A stretch of 54,999 nt of DNA, taken from assembly GCF_028712165.1 (NCBI RefSeq), contig NZ_JAQTQR010000007.1:1-54999 (forward strand), read 5' to 3'. Both the position numbers and the translations under genes were made by a program. Source of the DNA: Sulfuricurvum sp. (GTDB taxonomy: Bacteria > Campylobacterota > Campylobacteria > Campylobacterales > Sulfurimonadaceae). Every line of letters begins with the position of its first letter. The first letter of the stretch is position 1. The notes beneath the pieces are model-generated. The model worked only from the letters and a program-made list of their open reading frames with translations, did not search any database and had not been told where the DNA came from. Below are positions 33,283-42,501 of the stretch, one piece after another.

Positions 33283-34411
33283 GAAACTTTCCAATACGAT
33301 CGATCTGCATCGCGAGCTTAAAGCCTTAGGGGTAGACAGTGGCGGTATTTCGATTTTGGCGGATAAAGGGAAAATGCACTTGATCCGCATCCGCGATCTG
33401 CATGTGGGTGCGGCTAATATTCTCAAACAAGATGCTTTGAGTATCGGTGCTGATTTGGCGGTACCCAAGGGGACGGTAACGGCATTAACTCCCCGAGTGG
33501 ATGTTTTACTGATTGCAACCGAACGCCAGCTGCAACAACTCGCCAAAAAAGAGAAAGCGCAACCGTTCGGACTTAAACAGCTTTCTGTAGAACTGGAGAG
33601 TTTCTGTCATGCAAAGTATGAGAATGAGATTTCTATTATGGGAATACTCAACGCGAATGATGACAGTTTTTATCATGCCAGCCGGTTTCAGGGTAATCAA
33701 GCGATTGAACGAATCGAGAGTATGATTAACGAGGGTGCTGATATCATCGATCTCGGCGGTGTATCGAGCCGTCCGGGAAGTATGGCTGTGAGTGCGGAGG
33801 AAGAACTGCGACGTGTCCGTCCTATTATCGATGCACTATACGAACAGCGGTTGTATGAGAAAACAACATTCAGTCTGGACAGTTATGAACCGGAGGTAAT
33901 TTCGTATGCTTTGGAACGAGGTTTTACGATTATCAATGACATCACAGGATTGGCAAACGATGAGGTCGCACGGTTATGCGGCAGTTACGGTGCAACAGCC
34001 GTTATTATGCATATGCAAGGTCAACCTGCAACTATGCAGGAAAATCCCGCCTATTCATCTGTTATTACTGATGTAGAACACTTTTTTCGTGAACGGATAG
34101 CAAAGGGGTCGTCGTATGGAATCAAAGAAATTATCTTGGATTGCGGAATCGGTTTTGGTAAACGGTTAGAGGATAATCTCTCCCTTATTACCCATCAAAG
34201 CCATTATCTGCGTTTAGGAAAAAAATTGTTGGTGGGTGCAAGCCGCAAATCAATGATTAATGCGATTTCCCCATCAAGCAGTGATGAACGATTAGCGGGG
34301 AGCTTGGCGATTCATCTCAAAGCGATAGAGCAGGGCGCATCTATTGTTCGGGTACACGATGTAAAAGAACATGCACAGGCGATACACGTCTGGAAAGCAT
34401 TAAGAGGCTAA
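33272..34411 (+). CDS. folP: Dihydropteroate synthase
   Basis: This 379-residue protein joins p-aminobenzoate to the pterin in folate synthesis. An N-terminal extension of about 110 residues of unknown role, which is typical for this phylum, precedes the TIM-barrel domain. The barrel has IMGILNANDDSFYHASRF, EGADIIDLGGVSSRPGS, NDITGL, HMQG, DCGIGFGKR and VGASRKSMI. The start is GTG 33272, ten bases before the holB stop. The operon continues into an antiporter gene with a one-base overlap. Confidence 0.93.
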   Translation: MVVEKLSNTIDLHRELKALGVDSGGISILADKGKMHLIRIRDLHVGAANILKQDALSIGADLAVPKGTVTALTPRVDVLLIATERQLQQLAKKEKAQPFGLKQLSVELESFCHAKYENEISIMGILNANDDSFYHASRFQGNQAIERIESMINEGADIIDLGGVSSRPGSMAVSAEEELRRVRPIIDALYEQRLYEKTTFSLDSYEPEVISYALERGFTIINDITGLANDEVARLCGSYGATAVIMHMQGQPATMQENPAYSSVITDVEHFFRERIAKGSSYGIKEIILDCGIGFGKRLEDNLSLITHQSHYLRLGKKLLVGASRKSMINAISPSSSDERLAGSLAIHLKAIEQGASIVRVHDVKEHAQAIHVWKALRG

Positions 34412-35577
34412 TGATGAGTAATACGGTTGTTATTATCACTTTATCGCTTTTGGTATTGCTCTCCCCGTTTTTATCCCGTGTCAGCAGAATACCGGTTGTA
34501 GTCGTTGAGATCATGATGGGAAGTTTTGCAGCCTATTTCGGATTTTTGGTGGAAAACGAATTGTTTAAAATCATTGCCGAAGTCGGATTCTTGTACCTGA
34601 TGTTCTTAGCGGGGATGGAAGTCGATCTTAAAGGATTTCAATTTGAGAAAAAATCGTTAATTCGACGCACTATACTTTTTTTTCTAATGGTATACGGATT
34701 TTCATTTGCTTTGGTTGCCTACTTCCATCTGAGCGAAGTGTATATGGTCTCTTTCCCTATCTTTTCGCTTGGAATGTTGATGGCATTGATCAAAGAATAC
34801 GGTCGTAATGAACCTTGGCTTGCATTAGCCCTCAATATCGGTATTGCAGGAGAACTGATCAGTATTCTGGCAATGACGGTACTCAATGGGGGATTGACAT
34901 ACGGATTCAATATCGATTTTTTCTTTACACTGCTTGTCTTGGTTGGTTTTTTGATCGGTTTTGTCCTTTTTTTCCGTGGAATACGGATTCTTTTTTGGTG
35001 GTATCCCGGGCTTAAAACGCTCATCATGCCCATGGAGGACAGTAAAGACCAGGATGTCCGTTTTTCAATGGCACTTCTTTTTATCTTAATCGGAGTCATG
35101 CTCCATTTTAAAATCGATGCAATTTTGGGAGCATTTTTAGCAGGGATGTTGATCACGACTTATTTTAAACACAAAATAGAGCTTCCCGAAAAGCTTTCAT
35201 CGTTTGGATTTGGCTTCTTGGTCCCCATTTTTTTTATTCATGTCGGCTCAACGCTCTCATTGGATGCTTTTTCGGATCCATTGATTTTGGAATTGGCCCT
35301 TGTAATCGCGATCGGAATCGTCTCCATCCGCTTGATAGCAGGAATCAGTGCATTTACCGGTTATTTCGGATTTAAAAACGCTTTATTGTTTTCCCTTTCG
35401 AATTCGATGCCGCTCACCTTTTTGGTGGCGATTGCAACCTTGGGGTATCATGCGCAAGCCATAAGTCATGACGAGTATTACGCATTTATTATGGCAAGTA
35501 TGGGGAGTGCAATATTTTTAATGATTGCAATTAAGATTTTATATTCATTTTTTAACCGTAATATGGGTGGAAAATAG
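34411..35577 (+). CDS. Cation:proton antiporter, CPA2/Kef family membrane domain
   Basis: This 388-residue protein has about 11-12 hydrophobic segments and the CPA2 wording VVEIMMGSFAAYFGFLVEN, LMFLAGMEVDLKG and AILGAFLAGMLITTYFK. No C-terminal TrkA-N domain is present. It would exchange Na+ or K+ for protons across the inner membrane. The stop of folP overlaps its ATG (TAATG), and a second ATG follows directly. The ion cannot be decided from sequence. Confidence 0.85.
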   Translation: MMSNTVVIITLSLLVLLSPFLSRVSRIPVVVVEIMMGSFAAYFGFLVENELFKIIAEVGFLYLMFLAGMEVDLKGFQFEKKSLIRRTILFFLMVYGFSFALVAYFHLSEVYMVSFPIFSLGMLMALIKEYGRNEPWLALALNIGIAGELISILAMTVLNGGLTYGFNIDFFFTLLVLVGFLIGFVLFFRGIRILFWWYPGLKTLIMPMEDSKDQDVRFSMALLFILIGVMLHFKIDAILGAFLAGMLITTYFKHKIELPEKLSSFGFGFLVPIFFIHVGSTLSLDAFSDPLILELALVIAIGIVSIRLIAGISAFTGYFGFKNALLFSLSNSMPLTFLVAIATLGYHAQAISHDEYYAFIMASMGSAIFLMIAIKILYSFFNRNMGGK

Positions 35578-35585
35578 GTTTGATT

Positions 35586-35616
35586 TTGACAATTTTTAGT
35601 GAAAACAAGGTACAAT
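35586..35616 (+). promoter_or_regulatory. Putative motAB promoter
   Basis: TTGACA (35586-35591) and TACAAT (35611-35616) are spaced by 19 bases, 62 bases upstream of the motA GTG. The spacing is a little long for sigma-70. No clear sigma-28 or sigma-54 flagellar promoter was seen here. Confidence 0.4.
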
Positions 35617-35677
35617 CGACAAATTAGGCAAGGTAGCGCCATACGGATAGAAGTTACCTTAAGCGAGAAGGAGTCAC

Positions 35678-36448
35678 GTGGATTTAACGGTCATTTTAGG
35701 AATCTTAGGCGCGATTACTACTATTTCTATCGGGGACTTGATGGAGGGTGGGAATCCTGTACATGTTGTCCATATCACTTCGCTTATTATTATCATGCCG
35801 ACAACACTTTTGGCGTCTATGGTCAGTACGGATGTTGAACATGTCAAAGGGGCATTCAAAAGTCTCGGAATGATTTTCAAAAAATCTCAGGTTAATCTGC
35901 ATGAGCGGATTAAAGAGATTGTGGATCTCTCCATTATGGCACGTCGTGACGGACTGTTGTCGTTGGAACAAAAAGTTTCACAACTCGATAACGACTTTTT
36001 GAAACAGGGACTCAGTATGGCCGTTGACGGAAATGAAATACATACTATTTCTGAAACCCTTGAACAAGTGATTGAAGAGACCGAAGAATACTATCACGGG
36101 TGTGCACACTATTGGATTTTGGCTGGGGAAACATCTCCCGTTTTGGGTCTCGTCGGGGCGGTTCTGGGGCTCATCTTGGCACTTCAAAAACTTGACAGCC
36201 CTGCAGAAATGGCCGAAGGGATTGCGGGGGCGTTTACTGCTACCGTAACCGGGATTTTCAGTGCATACGTTTTGATCGGCCCGATGGGGAATAAATTGAA
36301 AGCCAAAGCACATCATGTTGTTAAAGAACAAAAGATGATGCTAGAAGGGATCATCGGAATTGTACATGGTGACAATCCTCGTACACTTGAAGCCAAATTG
36401 CTTAACTTCCTTTCACCTGTGGAAGAGAAACACAGTCAGTTTAATTGA
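35678..36448 (+). CDS. motA: Flagellar motor stator protein MotA
   Basis: This 256-residue membrane protein has four hydrophobic segments: two at the N-terminus (LTVILGILGAITTISIGDL and HVVHITSLIIIMPTTLLAS) and two near 150-205 (SPVLGLVGAVLGLILALQ and GIAGAFTATVTGIFSAYV). The large cytoplasmic loop between has RRDGLLSLE, which contacts the rotor protein FliG. The start is GTG 35678 with AAGGAG upstream. With MotB it forms the proton-driven stator. The organism is therefore expected to be motile. Confidence 0.96.
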   Translation: MDLTVILGILGAITTISIGDLMEGGNPVHVVHITSLIIIMPTTLLASMVSTDVEHVKGAFKSLGMIFKKSQVNLHERIKEIVDLSIMARRDGLLSLEQKVSQLDNDFLKQGLSMAVDGNEIHTISETLEQVIEETEEYYHGCAHYWILAGETSPVLGLVGAVLGLILALQKLDSPAEMAEGIAGAFTATVTGIFSAYVLIGPMGNKLKAKAHHVVKEQKMMLEGIIGIVHGDNPRTLEAKLLNFLSPVEEKHSQFN

Positions 36449-36459
36449 TGAGACAATAG

Positions 36460-37308
36460 ATGGGCAAGAAAAAATGTAAAAAATGCGAATGTCCGGCAGG
36501 GGAAAAATGGGCAGTTCCGACGGCCGACTTTTTCAGCCTTTTGCTGGCACTTTTTATTGCGCTTTATGCGATTGCATCTGTTAACAAAGAAAAACTCCGT
36601 GCAGTAAAAGAGGAATTTGTCAAAATTTACGATTATGCTCCGGCACCTGAGACCACCAGCCCGGTTATACCGATGGAAGCAGAGGTTAAACCGGTACCGG
36701 ATGCTTCTGCTAATCCCGCAGGACAAATGCCGGTTGAAGAGGGCGGAGCACTTTTAACAGGTGATCCTCAGACGCAACAATCCATTGAAAAAATGATGAG
36801 CAAACTTCAACAAGACTTGGGTGACCAAGCCGGAAGCGGTGCCGGACCATTAGACGAAACGATAGACGGTGTTTTATTAAAATTACCGGTCAGTATACCT
36901 TTCCGCGGTTCAGATGCGACGGTTGATGATGAAGAAAAACATATGTTCCTAAGACGAATTGCCGAAATTATTAATACGTTGCCGGCATCGGTAGATATTT
37001 CCGTCAGAGGTTATACCGACAATGCACAACTTCCCGCAGGCGGGCGATATCAAGATAACCTCGAATTATCCAGTGCCCGTGCAGCCAATGTTGTCAGAGA
37101 ATTGATACGTGATGGGGTTAGTGCAGAGCGATTGTCATCCGCAGGTTTCGGTGCATCAAATCCTATTGCGTCCAATGCGAGAGAAGAAGATCGGGTTAAA
37201 AACCGACGTGTCGAATTTTATATGTTTGTCTCAGATAAAAAAGCGGTTGAACCGAAAAAACAGCAAACTGTTTTAGATGCATTAGGCAAAATCCAGAAAC
37301 CTCAATAA
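36460..37308 (+). CDS. motB: Flagellar motor stator protein MotB
   Basis: This 282-residue protein has a short basic cytoplasmic tail with four cysteines (CKKCECPAG). A single transmembrane helix follows with the proton-carrying aspartate D23 (TADFFSLLLALFIALYAI). A Pro-rich linker leads to a C-terminal OmpA-like peptidoglycan-binding domain (VRGYTDNAQLPAGG, NLELSSARAANVVREL, NRRVEFYM). The CxxC-like N-terminus (CKKCEC) is noteworthy and might bind metal. It starts 11 bases after motA and is followed by a terminator. Confidence 0.96.
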   Translation: MGKKKCKKCECPAGEKWAVPTADFFSLLLALFIALYAIASVNKEKLRAVKEEFVKIYDYAPAPETTSPVIPMEAEVKPVPDASANPAGQMPVEEGGALLTGDPQTQQSIEKMMSKLQQDLGDQAGSGAGPLDETIDGVLLKLPVSIPFRGSDATVDDEEKHMFLRRIAEIINTLPASVDISVRGYTDNAQLPAGGRYQDNLELSSARAANVVRELIRDGVSAERLSSAGFGASNPIASNAREEDRVKNRRVEFYMFVSDKKAVEPKKQQTVLDALGKIQKPQ

Positions 37309-37319
37309 TATTCATAAGA

Positions 37320-37337
37320 GAGGAAGATATCTTCCTC
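37320..37337 (+). terminator. Terminator after motB
   Basis: The palindrome GAGGAAGATATCTTCCTC is followed by CTTTCTATT, 12 bases after the motB stop. In RNA it would form a 7-bp stem with loop AUAU and a weak U-rich tail, suitable for ending the motAB transcript. Confidence 0.6.
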
Positions 37338-37473
37338 CTTTCTATTCAAAACGTATCTTAATCCCCTTTTATTTTCTCGTTTCTGCAAAACAAACACAGT
37401 ATACGAAATGGCGTACTGATGAACGAATTAAATAGATGAAAGGGGTAAAGTAAATATGTGAGGGGTATTTGGC

Positions 37474-38955
37474 TTAATAGCCAAATAGAATTTTTAGAAT
37501 AAAGAAGAAGATCGCTGCCATCGCTGCGGATGCCGGAAGAGTGATTACCCATGCCATTGCGATAGGGCGCATTAGTGCCCAGTTTGCATTGCGGTTGAGC
37601 ATCCCTATACCGATGATTGCTCCGACAAGAATATGGGTCGAGGATACGGGAATCCCCATTTTGGTTGCGAGTAAAATAACGAGCGTTGCTCCCAGTTCGG
37701 CTGCAAAACCGGTAACCGGAAAGATTTCGGTGATACGGCTTCCAACGGTATCAATAACCTCTTTACCGATAAACCATAAGCCGGCTACGAGAGCAACACC
37801 AAACGTTGCCATAGCGATAATCGGAACCGGCGATTCGGTATTGATCTTGCCGGTGGCTAAAATATCGATAATTGCCGCAAACGGCCCGATAGCATTGGCA
37901 ATGTCATTAGCTCCATGGCTGAACGCGAATGAAGAGGCTGTGAGAACTTGCAGCATACTAAAGACGCGCATGGTTGCTTTGTGCGGAGTATCTTTGTGCA
38001 TTACTTTGATAATGGCATAAACAACCCCATACATAAGGGTAGAGAGAACTGCGAGGAGGACAAAGATTTGGGTGTCATCCAAATCGAGATGAGCATGTTT
38101 TAACCCTTTAAACAACAGCATTCCGGCAATCATCGCTGTACCGAATGCCGCTGCGATCGGTGCATGCGTACGAAGGGCATAAAAAGCATTTTGTTTTTTC
38201 TTGAGACGGTTCAGCTCATGAACTTGGTTCTGATAAGTTGTTTTTTCTTCAGATGAGGCAGTTGCTTCGTTGTAGGATGCTTTCAGTGCACTTAGCTGAT
38301 CTTTGATGGAGTCAATATGGGCTTCGACTGCATCGTTGTAGTCAAGGATGTTTCTTTTCAAGTACCAATAAATTCCATACGATGCCATCCCCCCTAAAAT
38401 CGGTGATACGACCCAACTGATAGCAATTTTGGTGATTTGATCCCAATGAACCAGACCGAAAACCGATTCGCCTGCTTGCATGGTTACATATCCCAGAGCG
38501 ATAGACCCCCCTAAGATTCCTCCGACAATAGCGTGGGTTGTGGAGACAGGATACCCTTTTCTTGATGCGTAAAGGAGCCATGTTCCTGCAGAGAGGAGTG
38601 AACCCATCATGACAAAAACAAAAAGCATCGGATCAAAATCCATTGCTGAGATATCGACGATCCCTTTTCGGATTGTATCCGTTACTGCCGCACCCGCGAG
38701 CATCGCTCCGCCAAGTTCGAAGATGGATGCGATCATAAGCGCTTGCTTAACCGTTAATGTTTTAGCACCGACGCTTGTTCCGAATGAGTTGGCAACATCA
38801 TTACCGCCGATGTTGAATGCCATAAATACCCCAAAAAGGGTAGCAATGATGAAGAGGGTATGGTTGTCTGCGAGATAATTAAATCCCCACACCATAAAAA
38901 CGGTAGTCATGAGAACAAAAATACCAGCGAAAAAGAGGTTGTCACGCGAGAACAT
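37474..38955 (-). CDS. PiT-family inorganic phosphate transporter
   Basis: This 493-residue membrane protein has two copies of the PHO4 motif: GGNDVANSFGTSVGA near residue 50 and SHGANDIANAIGPFAA near residue 350. About ten transmembrane segments are split by a central hydrophilic coiled region (about 205-265, rich in Lys and Glu). It couples phosphate or metal-phosphate uptake to protons or sodium. It is convergent with motAB. A short inverted repeat ATTTGGC/GCCAAAT spans its stop codon. Confidence 0.93.
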   Translation of the reverse strand: MFSRDNLFFAGIFVLMTTVFMVWGFNYLADNHTLFIIATLFGVFMAFNIGGNDVANSFGTSVGAKTLTVKQALMIASIFELGGAMLAGAAVTDTIRKGIVDISAMDFDPMLFVFVMMGSLLSAGTWLLYASRKGYPVSTTHAIVGGILGGSIALGYVTMQAGESVFGLVHWDQITKIAISWVVSPILGGMASYGIYWYLKRNILDYNDAVEAHIDSIKDQLSALKASYNEATASSEEKTTYQNQVHELNRLKKKQNAFYALRTHAPIAAAFGTAMIAGMLLFKGLKHAHLDLDDTQIFVLLAVLSTLMYGVVYAIIKVMHKDTPHKATMRVFSMLQVLTASSFAFSHGANDIANAIGPFAAIIDILATGKINTESPVPIIAMATFGVALVAGLWFIGKEVIDTVGSRITEIFPVTGFAAELGATLVILLATKMGIPVSSTHILVGAIIGIGMLNRNANWALMRPIAMAWVITLPASAAMAAIFFFILKILFGY

Positions 38956-39092
38956 GAATACTTCCTAAAATTAAGATGATAAACGAGGGCCGGAATAATA
39001 TTACGAAACCGCTACAAAATGGTTACGAAATGATTACAAAATTATGCCCATTTATCTCTTTGAAGAGACTTTGACGGGCATAAGAAGAGGGG

Positions 39093-39626
39093 TTATGGGA
39101 GAAGAGTAGCTTTGATGATTTTTTGAGTTTGGAGCGGTTTGTCACCGCCGTATTGGCCATTGGTTTGAACGTTGTTCAATTTATTGAGCGTATCCATTCC
39201 TGCTACGACTCGACCGAATATAGTGTGATAACCGTTGAGCCATGGTGTAGGCGCCGTGGTAATGAAAAATTGGCTTCCGTTGGTACGCGGTCCTGCATTG
39301 GCCATTGCTAAAACACCGGCCTTGTCAAATATGACACCGGATTTAAACTCATCTTTAAACGGTTTTTTCCACATCGATTCTCCTCCGGCACCGGTTCCGG
39401 TAGGATCGCCACCTTGAACCATGAAATTGTGGATGATTCGGTGGAACGTAAGGCCGTTATAATAACCGTTTTTGGTGAGAGTCGTAAAGTTTTCGACGGC
39501 CAGAGGTGCAACGTCTTCATATAGTTCCAAGGTTATATTTCCCTGTGTGGTCTCTAATAAGACACGTGGATGACCGGCGGCAAAGCTGAGGACTGCGGTG
39601 ACAAGTAAAACGAGAAGAAAGCGCAT
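39093..39626 (-). CDS. Periplasmic peptidyl-prolyl cis-trans isomerase (cyclophilin)
   Basis: This 177-residue protein has a signal peptide ([18 protein letters not shown]) and a cyclophilin domain: FTTLTKNGYYNGLTFHRIIHNFMVQGGDPTGTG, GVLAMANAGPRTNGSQFFITTAPTPWLNGYHTIFG. The active-site Arg in FHRII, the Gln in MVQGG and the QFFIT segment are present. It should aid folding of exported proteins. ATG 39626 overlaps the msrB stop (TAATG), so the two genes are coupled; the longer open frame runs back through msrB and is not real. Confidence 0.93.
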   Translation of the reverse strand: MRFLLVLLVTAVLSFAAGHPRVLLETTQGNITLELYEDVAPLAVENFTTLTKNGYYNGLTFHRIIHNFMVQGGDPTGTGAGGESMWKKPFKDEFKSGVIFDKAGVLAMANAGPRTNGSQFFITTAPTPWLNGYHTIFGRVVAGMDTLNKLNNVQTNGQYGGDKPLQTQKIIKATLLP

Positions 39627-40030
39627 TAAGACTCCTGTAGATGTGGTGTAAAGGTGAGGCAAACGGAATTCATACAATAGCGTAGACCGGTTGTCGCTGG
39701 GCCGTCCGGAAAAACGTGACCCAAATGGGCGTCGCAAGTAGCACAAAGCACTTCGACACGGATCATCCCGTGTGAAATGTCTCGTTTCTCTTCAAGCACT
39801 TCAGGGGATATCGGACGATCAAAACTCGGCCATCCGGTGCCTGAATCAAATTTAGCGGAGGAATCAAATAACGGTGTGCCGCAGCAGACACATTTATAGA
39901 TCCCTTTTCCTTTAAATTCAGCATATTCGCCGCTGAATGCCCTTTCGGTTCCATGTTGGCGTGCAACATGATACGCTTCGGGTGAGAGGAGCGATTGCCA
40001 CTCTTGGTCGGTTTTGATCACTTTGTTCAT
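39626..40030 (-). CDS. msrB: Peptide-methionine (R)-S-oxide reductase MsrB
   Basis: This 134-residue enzyme reduces methionine-R-sulfoxide in proteins. Zinc-binding pairs CVCC (near 47-50) and CATC (near 96-99) are present. So are [20 protein letters not shown] and the catalytic Cys in [10 protein letters not shown]. The resolving cysteine typical of some MsrBs is not obvious. It is followed directly by the exported cyclophilin, but it has no signal peptide and should act in the cytoplasm. Confidence 0.95.
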   Translation of the reverse strand: MNKVIKTDQEWQSLLSPEAYHVARQHGTERAFSGEYAEFKGKGIYKCVCCGTPLFDSSAKFDSGTGWPSFDRPISPEVLEEKRDISHGMIRVEVLCATCDAHLGHVFPDGPATTGLRYCMNSVCLTFTPHLQES

Positions 40031-40045
40031 TGCAAGCCCCTGTAA

Positions 40046-41482
40046 CTAAGAATGTTGTAACGAGATTATAGTTGCCGTTTCTGATGCACGGCTTAGTATA
40101 AACGGATAATCGTTATTTTCTTGTAGGGATATAAGATATAAATGAGGCACGGAGATTCCGCTAAGACATTCAGGAGTTGTGAGGATTAGATCATCCAGAT
40201 TTCTGTATTGTAAACTAAACGAGGGAGTTAAAATTTGGCAATTGATTTGTAAATATTCATCAATGGCTTTTTTGTATTCTTCAGTTGTTTCAAAATCAGG
40301 AAGGACGATTACAATATGAGACAACGGAGCTGATTCCAGTCGTGTATGTATGCTGTTAAGAAGGGTTGTGAGTAATGTTTGCTCACTGCATTGGATGAGA
40401 TGATGTCGTGCATCATATCGGTAATGATTAATCAGTTTGTGATCGTCGTGAGATGATGGAGATGCCGAAACGGAACACAAGAGCAGGAAACGATTGGATT
40501 TTTGTTTTTTTAGTGTTTCAATAAAGTCGAGCTGCATATGATCCGTATCATCGCAAAGTATGACGGTAGATTCTTGAAAGTGTTTCCGATATTCCGTAGA
40601 TTCCTTCTGTTCAGGGGTATGAAAAGAGAGGGAGGCGATGTCGATACTAAGTGCACCGTAATCGATCAATCCCATCAATTCGTCTCGTAAGAGTTCTCCT
40701 CCTAGTTTCGTCGGAGTAATAATCATCACTTTTTGTGTCGGGTCATCAAGCAATATCAATAAAGCTTTTCGCAGTAAAACGGTACTTTTACCACTTCCGT
40801 AATCGCCGCATAAAAGGTTGATTGAAGTGTTTAACGGTGTATTTAAAAATGTGATTTGCTCTTCTGAAATTAAAGAGCCGAAGGGGTTGGACTCCGTTGG
40901 CAGGAGCAAAGTATGGGAAGTGAGAGATCCAATGACTTTATTAAGCGAGAGAGGTTCAGTCTGAGAAGGGGCGAGGGCTTTCAATTTTTCTTCAATAGAT
41001 TCTTTTAGCTCATTTTTAAAAAGCAGCCGCCCTTTCGGAAGAAGTTCATGGAAAGATGAATCCAGAGAGTCAAATTCGATTTCAGAAAGATTCGGCATCC
41101 AAAAAAAACGCTCGATAGGGGTAGAATCAAAGGACAATACGTCATCAAGTTTTTGATGAATCCTCCGTTCGGTATTTTCCAAACGGGTTGCAGCGGATTT
41201 CTTACTCCGTTTGGATGAACGTTCGACCTGAGCCCCTTTTAACTCGTTAAGGTTCCATAAAATTTTTTCTCCGAAATAGATCCCTTTATTCGGTAGAAAC
41301 ATCAGCAGATCGATTGGAGTAATCGTATTATGGTGGTAAAGTTTAAAATTTTCAAAAAAAGCTCCATCCTCTTCTACTGCAATCGATTGAAGTAGTTTGA
41401 TACCTTCGGTACTATTTTCATCTGCAGCAACGATGGTTTGAGGTTTGTTAGAGATAAAGCGATTTAATAAAGATTTAAACAC
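40046..41482 (-). CDS. P-loop ATPase with degenerate NERD-like N-terminus
   Basis: This 478-residue protein has an N-terminal region (about 35-85; GAFFENFKLYHHNTITPIDLLMFLPNKG, then KILWNL) that recalls the NERD nuclease-related domain. Residues about 225-245 hold a P-loop (LLCGDYGSGKSTVLLRKALL), and VILCDDTDHMQ is a Walker B-like segment. The arrangement resembles superfamily 1 helicases, but later helicase motifs are weak or missing. It could be a DNA repair-type ATPase or a helicase relative with regulatory function. It is a single gene upstream of msrB, 16 bases away. Family membership is tentative. Confidence 0.6.
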   Translation of the reverse strand: MFKSLLNRFISNKPQTIVAADENSTEGIKLLQSIAVEEDGAFFENFKLYHHNTITPIDLLMFLPNKGIYFGEKILWNLNELKGAQVERSSKRSKKSAATRLENTERRIHQKLDDVLSFDSTPIERFFWMPNLSEIEFDSLDSSFHELLPKGRLLFKNELKESIEEKLKALAPSQTEPLSLNKVIGSLTSHTLLLPTESNPFGSLISEEQITFLNTPLNTSINLLCGDYGSGKSTVLLRKALLILLDDPTQKVMIITPTKLGGELLRDELMGLIDYGALSIDIASLSFHTPEQKESTEYRKHFQESTVILCDDTDHMQLDFIETLKKQKSNRFLLLCSVSASPSSHDDHKLINHYRYDARHHLIQCSEQTLLTTLLNSIHTRLESAPLSHIVIVLPDFETTEEYKKAIDEYLQINCQILTPSFSLQYRNLDDLILTTPECLSGISVPHLYLISLQENNDYPFILSRASETATIISLQHS

Positions 41483-41596
41483 TCAAAGACTCTTTTCCTG
41501 GATTTACGTTTGATGGTATAAACGCTTTTGTAGTAAAAATTATAACTGAATTTAAATGATACAGTGTTAACAGGTTATATTTTGTAAGGAGAAGTG

Positions 41597-41614
41597 CCGA
41601 GGGAAATCCCTCGG
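41597..41614 (-). terminator. Terminator after the HU gene
   Basis: A perfect 8-bp inverted repeat, CCGAGGGA / TCCCTCGG with AA between, lies 16 bases after the HU stop. It is GC-rich in an AT-rich surrounding, and the minus-strand sequence after it contains several T. It fits an intrinsic terminator for the abundant HU message. Confidence 0.65.
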
Positions 41615-41629
41615 GTGAGAAAGAGGAAA

Positions 41630-41914
41630 TTATTTTCCGGCAGCAACGCTGTCTTTAAGACTTTTGCCCGGTTTAAATTTAGGAACCATTTTGTCAGCAG
41701 TGCTGTACGTTTTAGTAGTTCCAGGAACTTTACCGCTTTTCCCTTTTTGAAGAGAAGACGCAAAACTACCAAAACCTACCAATGAAACTTCTTCTTTCGC
41801 AACAAGAGCTGCGGTTACTGCTTCTGTGAAAGCTTTAATTGCTGTTTCAGCTTCAACTTTTGTTTTATAACCGCCGCTTTTTTGAACCAACTCTACGAAT
41901 TGTGCTTTATTCAT
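41630..41914 (-). CDS. hup: DNA-binding protein HU
   Basis: This 94-residue histone-like protein starts MNKAQFVELVQKSGGYKTK. It has the dimer core VSLVGFGSFASS and a beta arm with the DNA-intercalating proline region around KVPGTTKTY. HU bends and compacts DNA and aids replication, recombination and transposition. It is a single gene with a strong terminator downstream. Length and motifs are typical of HU rather than IHF, because the arm lacks the IHF-specific sequence. Confidence 0.96.
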   Translation of the reverse strand: MNKAQFVELVQKSGGYKTKVEAETAIKAFTEAVTAALVAKEEVSLVGFGSFASSLQKGKSGKVPGTTKTYSTADKMVPKFKPGKSLKDSVAAGK

Positions 41915-42019
41915 TTATTGCCCTTGATCTTAGATATGCGAATAACACTTGAACCTCGTATACATCGGAGTATACAAGGCATAAGTGTTTTAGCCGCGAA
42001 TACTTTAATATCTCTTACC

Positions 42020-42265
42020 TTAAATTTTTCTTCTTTTTTGCATTTTGTTGAATAGTTTTGTGATTTTGTGGTTTTTTAGACTGATTTTTAGCCATCTTCT
42101 CGAATTATGGGTTAATAAAAGCGGTGAAGCAAACTTTTTGGCATCGAAACGTTCACTCAGGGTTTTACCCCAAATTGACCATTTCTTCATAAAGTTTTGA
42201 GAAGAAGAGATCGATAAAAAGACTTCTTCCAACCCGATGCGTTCTTGTTCACTTAAACTGCTCAT
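42020..42265 (-). CDS. Small basic protein of unknown function
   Basis: This 81-residue protein starts SSLSEQERIGLEEVFLSIS and ends with a strongly basic tail (KLFNKMQKRRKI). It overlaps the stop of the upstream helix-turn-helix gene by four bases, so the two are probably coexpressed. The N-terminal half has an acidic helix, and the rest is Lys/Arg-rich. I do not recognise a family. A role in nucleic acid binding fits the charge but is only a guess. Confidence 0.65.
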   Translation of the reverse strand: MSSLSEQERIGLEEVFLSISSSQNFMKKWSIWGKTLSERFDAKKFASPLLLTHNSRRWLKISLKNHKITKLFNKMQKRRKI

Positions 42266-42501
42266 GATTTATCCCCTAACTTATTAATTTTCCGTACTAC
42301 TCGGATAATTTCATCATCCTCCAGCATTCCTAGCATATCGAGTACGGCTTTAGCTGCTTGAGGCTTGGCATTGCCCAGTCTCCAATCCTGATATGTCCGC
42401 ATGGAAATTCCCAATTTTCCAGCCATCTCTTTTTGAGAAATCTTCTTTCCATTGTGCTGTGCCTCAATGGCATTGTGAAGAAGATTAAAAAGATCACTCA
42501 T
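42262..42501 (-). CDS. Helix-turn-helix (Xre-like) regulator
   Basis: This 79-residue protein has a clear Xre-type helix-turn-helix: KKISQKEMAGKLGISMRTYQDWRLGNAKPQAA (about 19-50). MRTYQDWR is the recognition helix. I placed the start at ATG 42501, since GGAG lies eight bases upstream; an ATG six bases earlier would be too close to it. The long open frame further upstream is AT-rich and not coding. It is the first gene of a two-gene unit with the basic protein downstream. Confidence 0.75.
   Translation of the reverse strand: MSDLFNLLHNAIEAQHNGKKISQKEMAGKLGISMRTYQDWRLGNAKPQAAKAVLDMLGMLEDDEIIRVVRKINKLGDKS

Noticed and set aside
35586-35677. Sigma-28 or sigma-54 flagellar promoter for motAB
   Set aside because: No convincing GCCGATAA or GG-N10-GC signature was found; only a sigma-70-like pair with long spacing.
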